DNA of 27,696 nt, from assembly GCA_007131895.1 (NCBI GenBank), contig SLPR01000453.1, positions 1-27,696 on the forward strand, written 5' to 3'. The stretch comes from Bacteroidales bacterium (GTDB lineage: Bacteria > Bacteroidota > Bacteroidia > Bacteroidales > UBA7960). Numbering within the stretch: the first letter of the stretch is position 1; every line of letters starts with the position of its first letter. Below, in pieces: positions 16,479-24,735 of this stretch. Under the pieces are notes generated by a model. The model saw only the letters and a program-made list of their open reading frames with translations, had not been told where the DNA came from and searched no databases. A program made the translations under genes and the position numbers.

Positions 16479-17563
16479 ATCTTAACAGATTACTCCCCTG
16501 GTTACTGGTTCTTGTTTTGCTCATTCCCGTATTATATGCTTATAATCGTGTTGAGCTTATCTACTCTATCTCCTCCCGGGGAATACTTTACCCTGGCAAG
16601 GAGTGGGTATTGTCCCGCACTGCTGACGGTAATCTCATCAACAGTTTAAAAGATAACTTTCACAACTCCATTACTGAATATACCGTTACCGAATTTCAAA
16701 GGGGAGACCTTGCAAATTTTGTGGTGCAACCCGGAGTATTTCAAAAACCTTATGTACAGAAAGGCGATACCATAGCATCTATCAGTTCACAAACTGAACG
16801 CCGGCGTAAAACTGAGCTGATGGGAGAATTGGAAAGACAGCAGAGATTGCTAACGGTATATGCTACAGGAGAAAGAATCCAGGATATTAACATTGCATAC
16901 CAGCGTAAAATACTTGCTTTGAATGAGTTTGAAACCCAGCAACGAATTTCAGAGCGCAACAAGGTGCTTTTCGGCAGAGGACACATCCCTGAAGAAGAGT
17001 ATGAAATTTCAGTGAACGAATTGAATATCAAAGAGCAAAATTATCTGATAGCCCAAACCCAGTATGAAGCGCTAAAGAGTGGAGCAAAACCTGAGCAGCT
17101 CGACCTGGTAAAGGCAAATATAGAAAGCATAAAACAGCAAATCGTTCAACTGGAGGAATTAATGAATGCCTTTACCATTACCAGCCCCATTAGTGGCAAG
17201 ATAGTGAAGCAGCAGGGAGCTAACGGAACCTACGAAGCCATTTTGCGTGTAGCCCAAACCTCCAGTTATGTTTTGATGGTACCGGTTGATGTGTATCATC
17301 TTCCCTATATTGAAACCGGTCAGCAACTTCATTTCAGGACTCCGGGTAGCCGGGAAGTATTCAGTGCCCGGATTGCCGGATTTGATAATGCCGTGCAAAT
17401 GCTTGACGGACGACAAAAGATTTTTATCACGGCATTTACAGACATGTCAACGGATGCACTGCGTTTTTACCCCAGTATGCTGGTGGAAGTTACCATCCCT
17501 TCTGAGCCCATTTCGGTCAAAGAATACCTCTTAAGGATGGTTAATGAGGTTTATAACAACTAA
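16475..17563 (+). CDS. HlyD-like membrane-fusion/periplasmic adaptor protein
   Basis: This 362-residue protein has an N-terminal signal anchor (about 7-24). A first half lipoyl (barrel-sandwich) segment at about 80-103 includes VVQPGVFQKPYVQKGDTI, followed by a long helical hairpin region (about 105-230) rich in Gln, Glu and Lys. The second lipoyl half at about 234-262 reads ITSPISGKIVKQQGANGTY and is followed by a beta-barrel-type region to about 345. This is the order of HlyD/MFP adaptors, which link inner-membrane transporters to outer-membrane channels. No ATPase, RND pump or TolC-like gene is adjacent; the next genes are VTC and DUF4956, so the partner may be one of these. GTG at 16475 is chosen because it starts just before the anchor and no in-frame ATG precedes it. 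The gap to the next gene is 6 bp. Confidence 0.8.
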   Translation: MNLNRLLPWLLVLVLLIPVLYAYNRVELIYSISSRGILYPGKEWVLSRTADGNLINSLKDNFHNSITEYTVTEFQRGDLANFVVQPGVFQKPYVQKGDTIASISSQTERRRKTELMGELERQQRLLTVYATGERIQDINIAYQRKILALNEFETQQRISERNKVLFGRGHIPEEEYEISVNELNIKEQNYLIAQTQYEALKSGAKPEQLDLVKANIESIKQQIVQLEELMNAFTITSPISGKIVKQQGANGTYEAILRVAQTSSYVLMVPVDVYHLPYIETGQQLHFRTPGSREVFSARIAGFDNAVQMLDGRQKIFITAFTDMSTDALRFYPSMLVEVTIPSEPISVKEYLLRMVNEVYNN

Positions 17564-17569
17564 GAGCAA

Positions 17570-18310
17570 ATGCTAAGATACGAAAGGAAATACCTTGTAC
17601 CCTACAGACTTCTTGACAGTCTCCGCAAAAGGATGCTTCCTTTTGTAAGGCCCGATATATATGCCAATATCAATGAGTACAAACTACCCCAGTACACGGT
17701 AAGAAGTATTTATCTTGACACTGCCCACATGGATTGTCATGAGGAAAAAACAGAGGGAGTAGAATTGCGAAAAAAATTCAGAATCAGAAGCTATAACGAC
17801 TATAACCCTGATGGGGACACTGTGCTGGAAATCAAAAAAAAGATAGAAAACAGGATCAAGAAACACCGTGCGTTTACATCTTTTAAACATGTGATACCTT
17901 TGATGGAGACTGCTGACATCCAAAGATATATCAGGCAGGATGAATCAGGAAGCGACATGGAAGATGCACATAGGTTTTTCTTTCATGTAAAAAAAAGAAA
18001 CCTCAAACCCAAAGTGTTGATCGTATATGAGCGCGAAGCCTATCACGGACTTATGGATGATGGAGTCAGAATTACCTTTGACAAGAATATCCGCAGCAGT
18101 TTGCAACCTGAATGGAAAGACATGTTTAACCAAAAGGGGCTAAAGCATCTTTTCCCTTCTCATTTTATCCTGGAAATAAAATATTTTACAGACAGAATGC
18201 CTGTTTGGGCAAAATCCATGATACAGGAATTTCACCTGAGAAATGATGCCCTGTCCAAATATACCATTGGTTACGACGTAAATACCAGACACAACTTTTT
18301 TACTTATTAG
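17570..18310 (+). CDS. VTC-domain polyphosphate polymerase-like protein
   Basis: This soluble 246-residue protein matches the VTC domain, the catalytic tunnel of yeast Vtc4, which polymerises ATP gamma-phosphate into polyphosphate. Tunnel residues of the triphosphate-tunnel fold are visible: ERKY (5-8), VRSIYLD (44-50), the basic strand KKFRIRSY (68-75), LEIKKK (86-91), VYEREAY (152-158), VRITFD (166-171), LEIKY (201-205) and Lys230 in LSKYTIGYD. There is no membrane segment, so it probably docks on a membrane partner, most plausibly the DUF4956 protein encoded 7 bp downstream. VTC-DUF4956 neighbours are known to me from other bacteria; the adjacent HlyD-like gene is less usual. A tripolyphosphatase or other nucleotide-dependent activity is possible, as this fold covers several reactions. 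Confidence 0.85.
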   Translation: MLRYERKYLVPYRLLDSLRKRMLPFVRPDIYANINEYKLPQYTVRSIYLDTAHMDCHEEKTEGVELRKKFRIRSYNDYNPDGDTVLEIKKKIENRIKKHRAFTSFKHVIPLMETADIQRYIRQDESGSDMEDAHRFFFHVKKRNLKPKVLIVYEREAYHGLMDDGVRITFDKNIRSSLQPEWKDMFNQKGLKHLFPSHFILEIKYFTDRMPVWAKSMIQEFHLRNDALSKYTIGYDVNTRHNFFTY

Positions 18311-18317
18311 CCCAGTT

Positions 18318-18992
18318 ATGATTGAAGATTTTCAAACCCTGTTTGTTTTTACAATAACCGCCAAAGATGTGGTAGCCAACATTCTTGTTGCCATGACATG
18401 CGGCTTTCTCATCGCCTTTCTTTATAAATACACTTACTCCGGTTTGAATTATTCGGCTGCCTTTACGGTTTCTCTCATAATGCTTACTATGATAACCGCA
18501 GTGGTAATTATGGTAATTGGCAACAACCTTGCACGGGCTTTTGGCATGGTAGGTGCCATGTCCATAATCCGCTTCCGGACAGCCGTAAAGGATGCTTCGG
18601 ATATCATGTTTATCTTTTTTGCCCTAACCATTGGATTGGCTTCAGGTGTAAAACTATACTCCATAGCTTTCCTTGGAACTTTTTTTATAGGGTTTGTATA
18701 TTTCGTAATAAGTAAAATGAACTTCGCTTTACCCCAGAAAAGAGAATTCCTGATGCAGATTGTTGCCAAAGAAAACGAACTGGAGGAAAATCCCTTTAAC
18801 GAAGTTCTCAAGAAGTTTTGCAGCCGGCACAAGCTGGTTAATGTAAAAACCATGGGAGAGGAAAAGCAGCTGATGGAATTCTCCTATTATGTGCACCTTA
18901 AAGATGAAAACAAAGGAGGCACTATGGTGAGCGAACTAAAATCGCTCGGTGGTGTGGAACAAACCAATCTGTTTTTTGACGAGACCTCGTAA
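18318..18992 (+). CDS. DUF4956 membrane protein
   Basis: This 224-residue protein has hydrophobic segments at about 17-37, 47-67, 95-112 and 115-133, and a soluble C-terminal domain (about 140-224) that looks ferredoxin-like. Between helices 2 and 3 lies a conserved-looking Gly/Arg loop, FGMVGAMSIIRFRTAVKD (75-92). The order of helices, the GA-IIR-type loop and the C-terminal alpha/beta domain resemble MgtC/SapB proteins, though this is only my reading of the pattern. The function is unknown. It is the last gene of the unit with the adaptor and VTC proteins, and is a natural candidate for the membrane partner or channel of the VTC enzyme. No strong terminator follows; it converges with the gene at 19131-19832. 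Confidence 0.85.
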   Translation: MIEDFQTLFVFTITAKDVVANILVAMTCGFLIAFLYKYTYSGLNYSAAFTVSLIMLTMITAVVIMVIGNNLARAFGMVGAMSIIRFRTAVKDASDIMFIFFALTIGLASGVKLYSIAFLGTFFIGFVYFVISKMNFALPQKREFLMQIVAKENELEENPFNEVLKKFCSRHKLVNVKTMGEEKQLMEFSYYVHLKDENKGGTMVSELKSLGGVEQTNLFFDETS

Positions 18993-19116
18993 CTACCCCC
19001 TTGTTTACATAGTAAAGATTAGTGCATGGGCCTGAAAATCTCTTTAGCCTGGGATAAACCAATTTTGGAAAAACCGATCACGACTTACTTTTTAACTACC
19101 CCAATCCGGATGTGCA

Positions 19117-19134
19117 CTAAATCCCAGGATTTAG
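19117..19134. terminator. Perfect 8-bp inverted repeat at the convergent gene end
   Basis: CTAAATCC (19117-19124) and GGATTTAG (19127-19134) are exact inverted copies with a 2-base spacer, overlapping the stop codon of the - strand gene. The loop would be very small for RNA, so it may be a weak terminator, a protein site or chance. Confidence 0.3.
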
Positions 19135-19832
19135 AAGTTGCCCTGCAGTCTGGCCCTCAGCTCGTCGTAAGTTACAACCTGGTAGTCTCTTGTCACATAG
19201 AAATTTCGCCCTCCAACAAATAGCCTTCTCCTCACGGACTGAGCCTCATATCGCATATTAAGCTGGCCCACGCGCATTTCGTACAAAAGCATCAATCCGG
19301 GAATTTCATGGTACGGAGTATCAAAATTAAATGCCTCTCCGGGAATTTCCGGGGTGTAATAGATTTCAGATTCGTATTCGTTGCCAAAATCATCCGTTAC
19401 CCTGGCAATAACCTTGCGACAGGTGTACCCGAGAATTTCCCTTGTTTCATCGGTAAACTCGAGCTCGGGTTGAGGCATATTTCTCAGTGCATTCTGTATT
19501 TCCTGCGAATTTCGCCTGATAACGTATTTTTCCCGGAGGATTTCGAGCATAGTAGCTGTTTCCTTAGCATTACCATCAGAAACCTTTATTTGAAAAAGGC
19601 CGGCATTTTCGCCGCTTAACTCGGTCCTGACCAGGTTATTCTTGGTAAGAATAACTGCCCTGTCAGGCAACTCCTGCAACTCGGCAAGGTCAACGTTACT
19701 TCCGGGATAGGTAATGGAATAAACAATACGTCCCCTCAAAGGTCTTTGAGCAGAAGCAGCTTCTGCCAAAAATACGAGAAGAAGAAAAGAAATGATTGAA
19801 AGACAGTGTCTGGAAGCGAACATCAATGACAA
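19131..19832 (-). CDS. Secreted protein, GLPGLI/DUF4412-like
   Basis: This 233-residue protein has an N-terminal signal peptide with likely cleavage after ASA (26-28); the ATG encoding Met4 is an alternative start. The mature part begins GRIVYSITYPGSN and contains ETREILGYTCRKVIARV (about 140-156), IYYTPEIPGEAF and IPGLMLLYEM. This succession (peptide with one Cys, then YTPEIP, then a PGL motif) resembles GLPGLI/DUF4412 proteins, common Bacteroidota secreted proteins of unknown function that are probably beta-rich and periplasmic. The match is by pattern only and the exact family is uncertain. The gene is convergent with DUF4956 and separated from the decarboxylase gene upstream by 66 bp, so it could be co-transcribed with it. 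Confidence 0.7.
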   Translation of the reverse strand: MSLMFASRHCLSIISFLLLVFLAEAASAQRPLRGRIVYSITYPGSNVDLAELQELPDRAVILTKNNLVRTELSGENAGLFQIKVSDGNAKETATMLEILREKYVIRRNSQEIQNALRNMPQPELEFTDETREILGYTCRKVIARVTDDFGNEYESEIYYTPEIPGEAFNFDTPYHEIPGLMLLYEMRVGQLNMRYEAQSVRRRLFVGGRNFYVTRDYQVVTYDELRARLQGNF

Positions 19833-19898
19833 GTTTATAAATTTATAGCTTTTACTGTGTTGACTTTATGCATATACGTAAAAAACAGGTAGTTTGTT

Positions 19899-21296
19899 TC
19901 AGTATCCCAGTGTCTTAAGCATGGATTTATAACTCTGCTCTTTGGCAAACAACTTGGTAGTATATTCGCCCTCTTCATCTCTGTCTATGATAACCATCTT
20001 GGGAGCCGGAATCAGGCAATGCTGGATTCCGCCAAATCCTCCCAGGCTTTCCTGGTAAGCCCCGGTATGAAACATCCCAATGAACTGTGGCTTATTTTCT
20101 TCTATTTTGGGCAAAAACACAGCATTGGCATGGGACTCTGCATTATAATAATCCTTGCTGTCGCAGGTAAGGCCACCTATGTTTACGCGCTGGTAATCTG
20201 AATCCCAGTTATTGATGGCCAGAAGTATAAAACGCTGCTTCATGGCCCATATATCTGGCAGGGTAGTCATAAAACTGCTGTCAATCATGTTCCACAACTC
20301 TCTGTCATTTTGTTGCTTCTGATCAAGAATAGAATAGAGTACTGCACCGCTCTCCCCTACTGTAAATCCGCCAAACTCAGTAAAAATATCCGGCTCGGGA
20401 ACCTTGTTCTGTTTACATATATTTTTAATCTGGGCTACAATTTCTTCTGTCATGTATTCGTAATCATACTCAAAGCCCAGTGAGCTTTTCACAGGAAAAC
20501 CACCACCAATATTGAGGGAATCCAGTTCAGGACAAATCTTCTTTAAATCGCAGTATACGTTTACACATTTATGCAATTCATTCCAGTAATAGGCAGTATC
20601 ACGTATCCCCGTATTAATGAAAAAATGAAGCATCTTCAGGTCAAACCGCGGATTGTCTTTGATTTTTTCAAGGTAAAAGGGCACTACATCGTTATAACGT
20701 ATACCCAATCTCGAAGTATAAAACTCAAACATAGGTTCTTCCTCTGAAGCTATACGGATTCCTATCTTACATTTTTTACCTTTGTCCAGTAATTCGTTGT
20801 AGGCATCAAACTCACTCTTGTTGTCAATTACCGGGATGGTATTATCAAACCCTTTGTTGATGAGTTCGGAAATTTTTTGTGTGTACAACGACCTTTTAAA
20901 ACCATTGCACACAATATACTTACTCTTGTCTATAAGTCCTGTGTTATATAGCTCTTCGATGATATAAATATCAAAAGCTGATGAGGTTTCCAGGTGTATG
21001 TCATTCTTCAATGCCTCCTCCAAAACAAAAGAAAAGTGAGAACTTTTGGTGCAATAACAATAATTGTAATTTCCCTCGTAATCCACCTTGGCCATGGCAA
21101 CATGAAACAACCTTTTGGCTTTCTGGATCTGCTGGCTGATTTTGGGAAGGTAGCTTATCTTTACCGGGGTTCCGTATTGCTTGATGACATCCATCAGGCA
21201 TATATCATGAAAATACAGTTCGTTATCAATCACTTTAAACTCCTCCTGAGGAAATTCAAAGGTTTGCTCTATCAGGTCAATATATTTATTCTTCAC
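19899..21296 (-). CDS. speA: Fold III PLP-dependent decarboxylase, probable arginine decarboxylase
   Basis: This 465-residue protein has the alanine-racemase-like barrel and C-terminal beta domain of group IV decarboxylases. Lys84 in YCTKSSHF is the likely PLP lysine. HFFINTG (224-230) and GGGFP (264-268) are cofactor-site motifs, and Cys378-Asp379 in LTCDSKDYY is the catalytic pair donated across the dimer. It is shorter than E. coli-type SpeA (about 630-660 residues) and matches the compact Bacteroidota proteins annotated as arginine decarboxylase, which would make agmatine for polyamine synthesis. The usual EPGR-like phosphate motif reads EFGG here (307-310), so substrate specificity should be treated with care. 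The start is a GTG; an in-frame stop lies 4 codons upstream and no ATG fits. Confidence 0.8.
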   Translation of the reverse strand: MKNKYIDLIEQTFEFPQEEFKVIDNELYFHDICLMDVIKQYGTPVKISYLPKISQQIQKAKRLFHVAMAKVDYEGNYNYCYCTKSSHFSFVLEEALKNDIHLETSSAFDIYIIEELYNTGLIDKSKYIVCNGFKRSLYTQKISELINKGFDNTIPVIDNKSEFDAYNELLDKGKKCKIGIRIASEEEPMFEFYTSRLGIRYNDVVPFYLEKIKDNPRFDLKMLHFFINTGIRDTAYYWNELHKCVNVYCDLKKICPELDSLNIGGGFPVKSSLGFEYDYEYMTEEIVAQIKNICKQNKVPEPDIFTEFGGFTVGESGAVLYSILDQKQQNDRELWNMIDSSFMTTLPDIWAMKQRFILLAINNWDSDYQRVNIGGLTCDSKDYYNAESHANAVFLPKIEENKPQFIGMFHTGAYQESLGGFGGIQHCLIPAPKMVIIDRDEEGEYTTKLFAKEQSYKSMLKTLGY

Positions 21297-21611
21297 TATT
21301 CCAAACTATTATAGAATGACTAAATTATACCAGACAAAAAATCATCCGGGTCAATTGCAATTAGATCCGCAACTGTCACTTTGTATTTTTTCTGTAAAAG
21401 TAATTAATTTAGATCACTTATAATAACCTATTCCGAAAGAAATCATTTCTTGTTAACAGGCAATATTTAAGAGTAAATTCAGCTTGCAAACCTTTTCAGG
21501 AAGAAAACCTAAAAAAAATACTGACAAAAGGAAGAGAGGTAACCTGGGAAACTTAACCAGGATTTAAGTGACTTACTTTACAGATTTTATTGAATACATA
21601 TCGCAAACAGG
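21297..21611 (-). other. Non-coding gap between lepB and the decarboxylase gene
   Basis: No gene is seen. It should hold the decarboxylase promoter. On the - strand, TTGACC and TATAAT 19 bp apart lie near 21329-21359, and a TACTTTTA string (one mismatch to TAnnTTTG) lies at about 21396-21403, but neither is convincing. A weak CCTGG/CCAGG inverted repeat near 21546-21563 could end the lepB transcript. Confidence 0.4.
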
Positions 21612-23120
21612 TTACCTGATGACCCTGAAAGTTTTATTGAAACGGATCTTATTGAGGAAGCTCTTGTTTTTATCAAGGGATAACCATACAAAAACTGCCC
21701 TCCCAACAATGTGGTCTTCGGGAACAAAACCCCAGTATCTGGAGTCGGCTGAGTTATGCCTGTTGTCACCTACCAGCCAGTAATAATCCATTTGAAAGGT
21801 ATAGTTATCAGTCAATTCGCCGTTGATAAAAATCTGATCTCCTGCGATCTCAAGCGTATTGTTTTCGTATACCTCGATAATTCTTTGCCACAGCATTATG
21901 TTTTCTGTGCTGATATCAATGGTAGCTCCTTTATAGGGTATAAACAGGGGGCCAAAATTATCTTCGTTCCAGGGGAAGTTCCGGTGATAGGGAAAAATAT
22001 GGCTTTCATGAAAGTGAGAGGGTTTGATAATTCTTCTCACACTGGATACAATGTTTTCATTGGAAAGCCTTTCAGCCACATCAGTGCTGAGAGGCATGAT
22101 ATACTCTGACTGGCTTACCATACGTGCCTCGGTGATATCAAGTCTGTCGAGAATACGGGGATGCAGCCTTGAACCATCGGTTACTACATGATGATTGTGC
22201 TGTATGTTTTCCAAAAATGGTTGCAAGCTTCCATTAATAAAAATTTCTCCGTCAATGATCTGAATTGTGTCTCCTGGTATAGCAACACATCTTTTGATAA
22301 AATTTTCCCTCTTATCCACGGGTCTTGCAATGATTTTACCATAACGATCAGGATTATTCCACACTTCATCTCTCCCGTATTCACGTTTCAGGCTGTAATA
22401 ACTAACATTGCTTTGCAGTTTTACACTGAGGGTATCCCCATCAGGATAATTGAAAACCACCACATCATTGTTTTTTATGGTACGCAAACCGGGAAAGCGA
22501 TAATAGGGAAGCTTAATCCATTCCACATAAGACTTAACAGATTCTGTAAGTGGCATAGTATGATGGGCAAACGGGAAAGCTATAGGTGTCATGGGTACTC
22601 TTGGCCCATAACTCAGTTTACTCACAAAAAGATAATCACCTACAAGCAGCGATTTCTCCATGGATGAGGTGGGAATGGTATAGGCCTCAATAAAAAAGGC
22701 CCTGATAATGGTAGCTGCAATTACGGCGAAAATCATGGCATCTGCCCATTCTCTCATGCCGCTTTTTTTCACAATGGGCAGTTTTTCAGGACTTGTGTAT
22801 TCTTCTTTTGGAGAAAAGCCAAGATAAGGAAGAAAGAAAAACGGAAACAGAACACCCAGTGCCTGTTCTCCCAATCCATCTTTACGGAAACATTTCAGGG
22901 TTTCCACCACCATGAGCAACAAGGTGAAGACGTTAATATAGGGAATGATGATGAAGATATACCACCAAAGGGGTTTTTTGATAATTTTTAACCAGATATA
23001 AAAATTGTAAAAGGGCACGATGGCTTCCCAGCCCGGTCTTCCAGCCTTTTCAAATATACGCCACAATCCGGCAAAACTTAGTACAAAAAACAAAATACTC
23101 AATAACATATAAACACTCAT
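21612..23120 (-). CDS. lepB: Signal peptidase I with N-terminal membrane extension
   Basis: This 502-residue inner-membrane serine protease removes signal peptides from secreted proteins. Residues 1-100 hold several hydrophobic segments with GRPGWEAIVPFYNFYIWLKI, a DUF5684-like extension common in Bacteroidota LepB. The S26 protease starts after a helix at about 128-143. The nucleophile is Ser153 in PTSSM, the general base is Lys276 in FIKRCVAIPGD, and the box E motif GDNRHNSADSRYWGFVP spans 451-467. Between the Lys box and box E lies an insertion of about 130 residues. It is bounded by two similar strands, GEIFINGSL (291-299) and DQIFINGEL (428-436). It is the last gene of parA-parB-DUF5683-dapB-lepB, 12 bp after dapB. 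Confidence 0.95.
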   Translation of the reverse strand: MSVYMLLSILFFVLSFAGLWRIFEKAGRPGWEAIVPFYNFYIWLKIIKKPLWWYIFIIIPYINVFTLLLMVVETLKCFRKDGLGEQALGVLFPFFFLPYLGFSPKEEYTSPEKLPIVKKSGMREWADAMIFAVIAATIIRAFFIEAYTIPTSSMEKSLLVGDYLFVSKLSYGPRVPMTPIAFPFAHHTMPLTESVKSYVEWIKLPYYRFPGLRTIKNNDVVVFNYPDGDTLSVKLQSNVSYYSLKREYGRDEVWNNPDRYGKIIARPVDKRENFIKRCVAIPGDTIQIIDGEIFINGSLQPFLENIQHNHHVVTDGSRLHPRILDRLDITEARMVSQSEYIMPLSTDVAERLSNENIVSSVRRIIKPSHFHESHIFPYHRNFPWNEDNFGPLFIPYKGATIDISTENIMLWQRIIEVYENNTLEIAGDQIFINGELTDNYTFQMDYYWLVGDNRHNSADSRYWGFVPEDHIVGRAVFVWLSLDKNKSFLNKIRFNKTFRVIR

Positions 23121-23132
23121 AGCTGTGGCTTC

Positions 23133-23867
23133 TTATAGTTTTAATAAATCATTCATGGTGAAAATGCCCTTTTTATCCATCAGCCAGCGTGCAGCCAGCA
23201 GCGCTCCTTTGGCAAAACCCTCGCGGTTGTGGGCCGTATGCTCAATAGAAAGGGTGTCAATATCAGACTCATAAGTCAGCTTATGTGTACCCGTTACATT
23301 TTCTATGCGATGGGCTATTACAGATACTTCTTCTTGCGAAGGATGTTCCGTCTCAAATTTCCAGCCTTTCAATGCCGGATTGATCTGCATGATATCTTCC
23401 AGCATGGTAACTGCCGTACCACTGGGGGCATCCAGTTTTTGCGTATGATGAGTTTCCTCAAGCAGCGGCCGGTAGGCCGGATAGTCTGCCATCAATGCAG
23501 CCAGGTAACGGTTCAGGGCAAAAAACAAATTGACACCGATACTGAAGTTTGACGCATAGAAAATGCTGCCATTACTTTCCCTGCAGTATTTCTCAATGGC
23601 AGGCAGGTCATTGCCCCAACCTGTGGTACCGGTTACAGCGGGGATTTTTAAATCCATCAATTTTTTCAGATTCTGTACCACCACCCCGGGCGAGGTAAAC
23701 TCAATGGCTACATCTACCAGCTGGCTAAGCTGAGATCTGTATTTCTCCCAATCCTGTTCATTGTCAATAATAACCTCAACCTTACAACCCGACTCATGGG
23801 CATACTTCTCTATTTCCTTCCCCATTTTGCCATACCCTACTATGGCCAGCTTAATCAATTTTGTCAT
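23133..23867 (-). CDS. dapB: 4-hydroxy-tetrahydrodipicolinate reductase
   Basis: This 244-residue cytoplasmic enzyme reduces 4-hydroxy-tetrahydrodipicolinate with NAD(P)H in the diaminopimelate/lysine pathway, feeding peptidoglycan synthesis. The Rossmann nucleotide motif GYGKMG is at 11-16, VTGTTGW at 78-84 lines the active site, and the signature ETHHTQKLDAPSGTA (138-152) carries the catalytic His140/His141 and Lys144. The protein is slightly shorter than the E. coli form (273), as usual in Bacteroidota. It lies 10 bp after DUF5683 and 12 bp before lepB, within one operon. Confidence 0.96.
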   Translation of the reverse strand: MTKLIKLAIVGYGKMGKEIEKYAHESGCKVEVIIDNEQDWEKYRSQLSQLVDVAIEFTSPGVVVQNLKKLMDLKIPAVTGTTGWGNDLPAIEKYCRESNGSIFYASNFSIGVNLFFALNRYLAALMADYPAYRPLLEETHHTQKLDAPSGTAVTMLEDIMQINPALKGWKFETEHPSQEEVSVIAHRIENVTGTHKLTYESDIDTLSIEHTAHNREGFAKGALLAARWLMDKKGIFTMNDLLKL

Positions 23868-23877
23868 AATCTACGGA

Positions 23878-24726
23878 TTAAAAACGGAAAGACAAACGAA
23901 TACCGGGTGATGCCGGATTCATTCTGTTTCCAAAGGTACTGTTTTGTGGTATTACCACGGGCATTACATTCAAAGTCAGATCTTCTCCCACATCAAAATC
24001 GAGAAGGTGGGCGTCAACGGTAGCATCCAGGATATTCAGGATGTAAAGTGCGGCTCCCATGATATACGATATTTCCACATTGCGTCTCCATCGGTTCATT
24101 TCCCGTTGAAGTCTGTCGGTCGCTTGATTAGGATATTCATCTTGTGTATTGGGATTTCCGTCCACCCTTGCCACCCAGTTTTTCCGGAAGTGCTGGTATT
24201 GTCTGTTATTAAAATCAACGGCATAAATCACGCCTCCAATGCCGGCGTACAAAAAAGGGATTTTCCAGTACTTACCGTTATAAGCCTGCCCGAGTCCGGG
24301 CAAGGTGGCCGAAAGCATGGTTGCCCTCAGGGGCGAATGTTCTTTAATTTCCGGGAAATATTCTTCCTGATCCTCAGGCTCTTCTATTGTTACATCCTCT
24401 TCAGGAACCACACGTGGCAAGAGAAGAGTATCGGGAAGTATAACCGTTGTTGTATCACCTCTTGTCCTCCTTTCATTTCTTCCTCGGGGAGGAATGGTAT
24501 CTGTCTCTTCAAAAGAAGCTGGTGTTTCGGGCAGCTCAAGCGTGTCGATGTCAAAGGTTTCAGCCTTTATGGCGGATACGGGAAAATCGCACAAATGATT
24601 TGCTTTGCCCGTAATGGGAAACAACATAAGCAACAGCATTATTGTACCTGCCAAAAGTGCACTTTTCGTGAACTTCAAAAAAGAAAAGATTTGCCTTTGA
24701 GCAGGTATTGCCATTACAGGGATCAT
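23878..24726 (-). CDS. DUF5683 membrane/envelope protein
   Basis: This 282-residue protein has a hydrophobic N-terminal segment (about 22-40), probably a signal peptide. A low-complexity acidic, Pro/Thr-rich stretch follows (about 55-128), then the DUF5683 domain from about 130. The domain begins HSPLRATMLSATLPGLGQAYNGKYWKIPFLYAGIGG, continues with a second hydrophobic helix (about 215-230, IMGAALYILNILDATVDAHL), and ends in a beta-rich tail with terminal Phe (RLSFRF), which hints at outer-membrane targeting. The function is unknown. Its conserved place between parB and dapB in Bacteroidota suggests a housekeeping envelope role. ATGs at 24726 and 24714 are both possible starts. Confidence 0.85.
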   Translation of the reverse strand: MIPVMAIPAQRQIFSFLKFTKSALLAGTIMLLLMLFPITGKANHLCDFPVSAIKAETFDIDTLELPETPASFEETDTIPPRGRNERRTRGDTTTVILPDTLLLPRVVPEEDVTIEEPEDQEEYFPEIKEHSPLRATMLSATLPGLGQAYNGKYWKIPFLYAGIGGVIYAVDFNNRQYQHFRKNWVARVDGNPNTQDEYPNQATDRLQREMNRWRRNVEISYIMGAALYILNILDATVDAHLLDFDVGEDLTLNVMPVVIPQNSTFGNRMNPASPGIRLSFRF

Positions 24727-24735
24727 TGCATCTTG

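Noticed and set aside
19026..19223. Small + strand open frame between DUF4956 and the GLPGLI-like gene
   Set aside because: It overlaps the end of the - strand secreted protein gene and has no start context or recognisable product.
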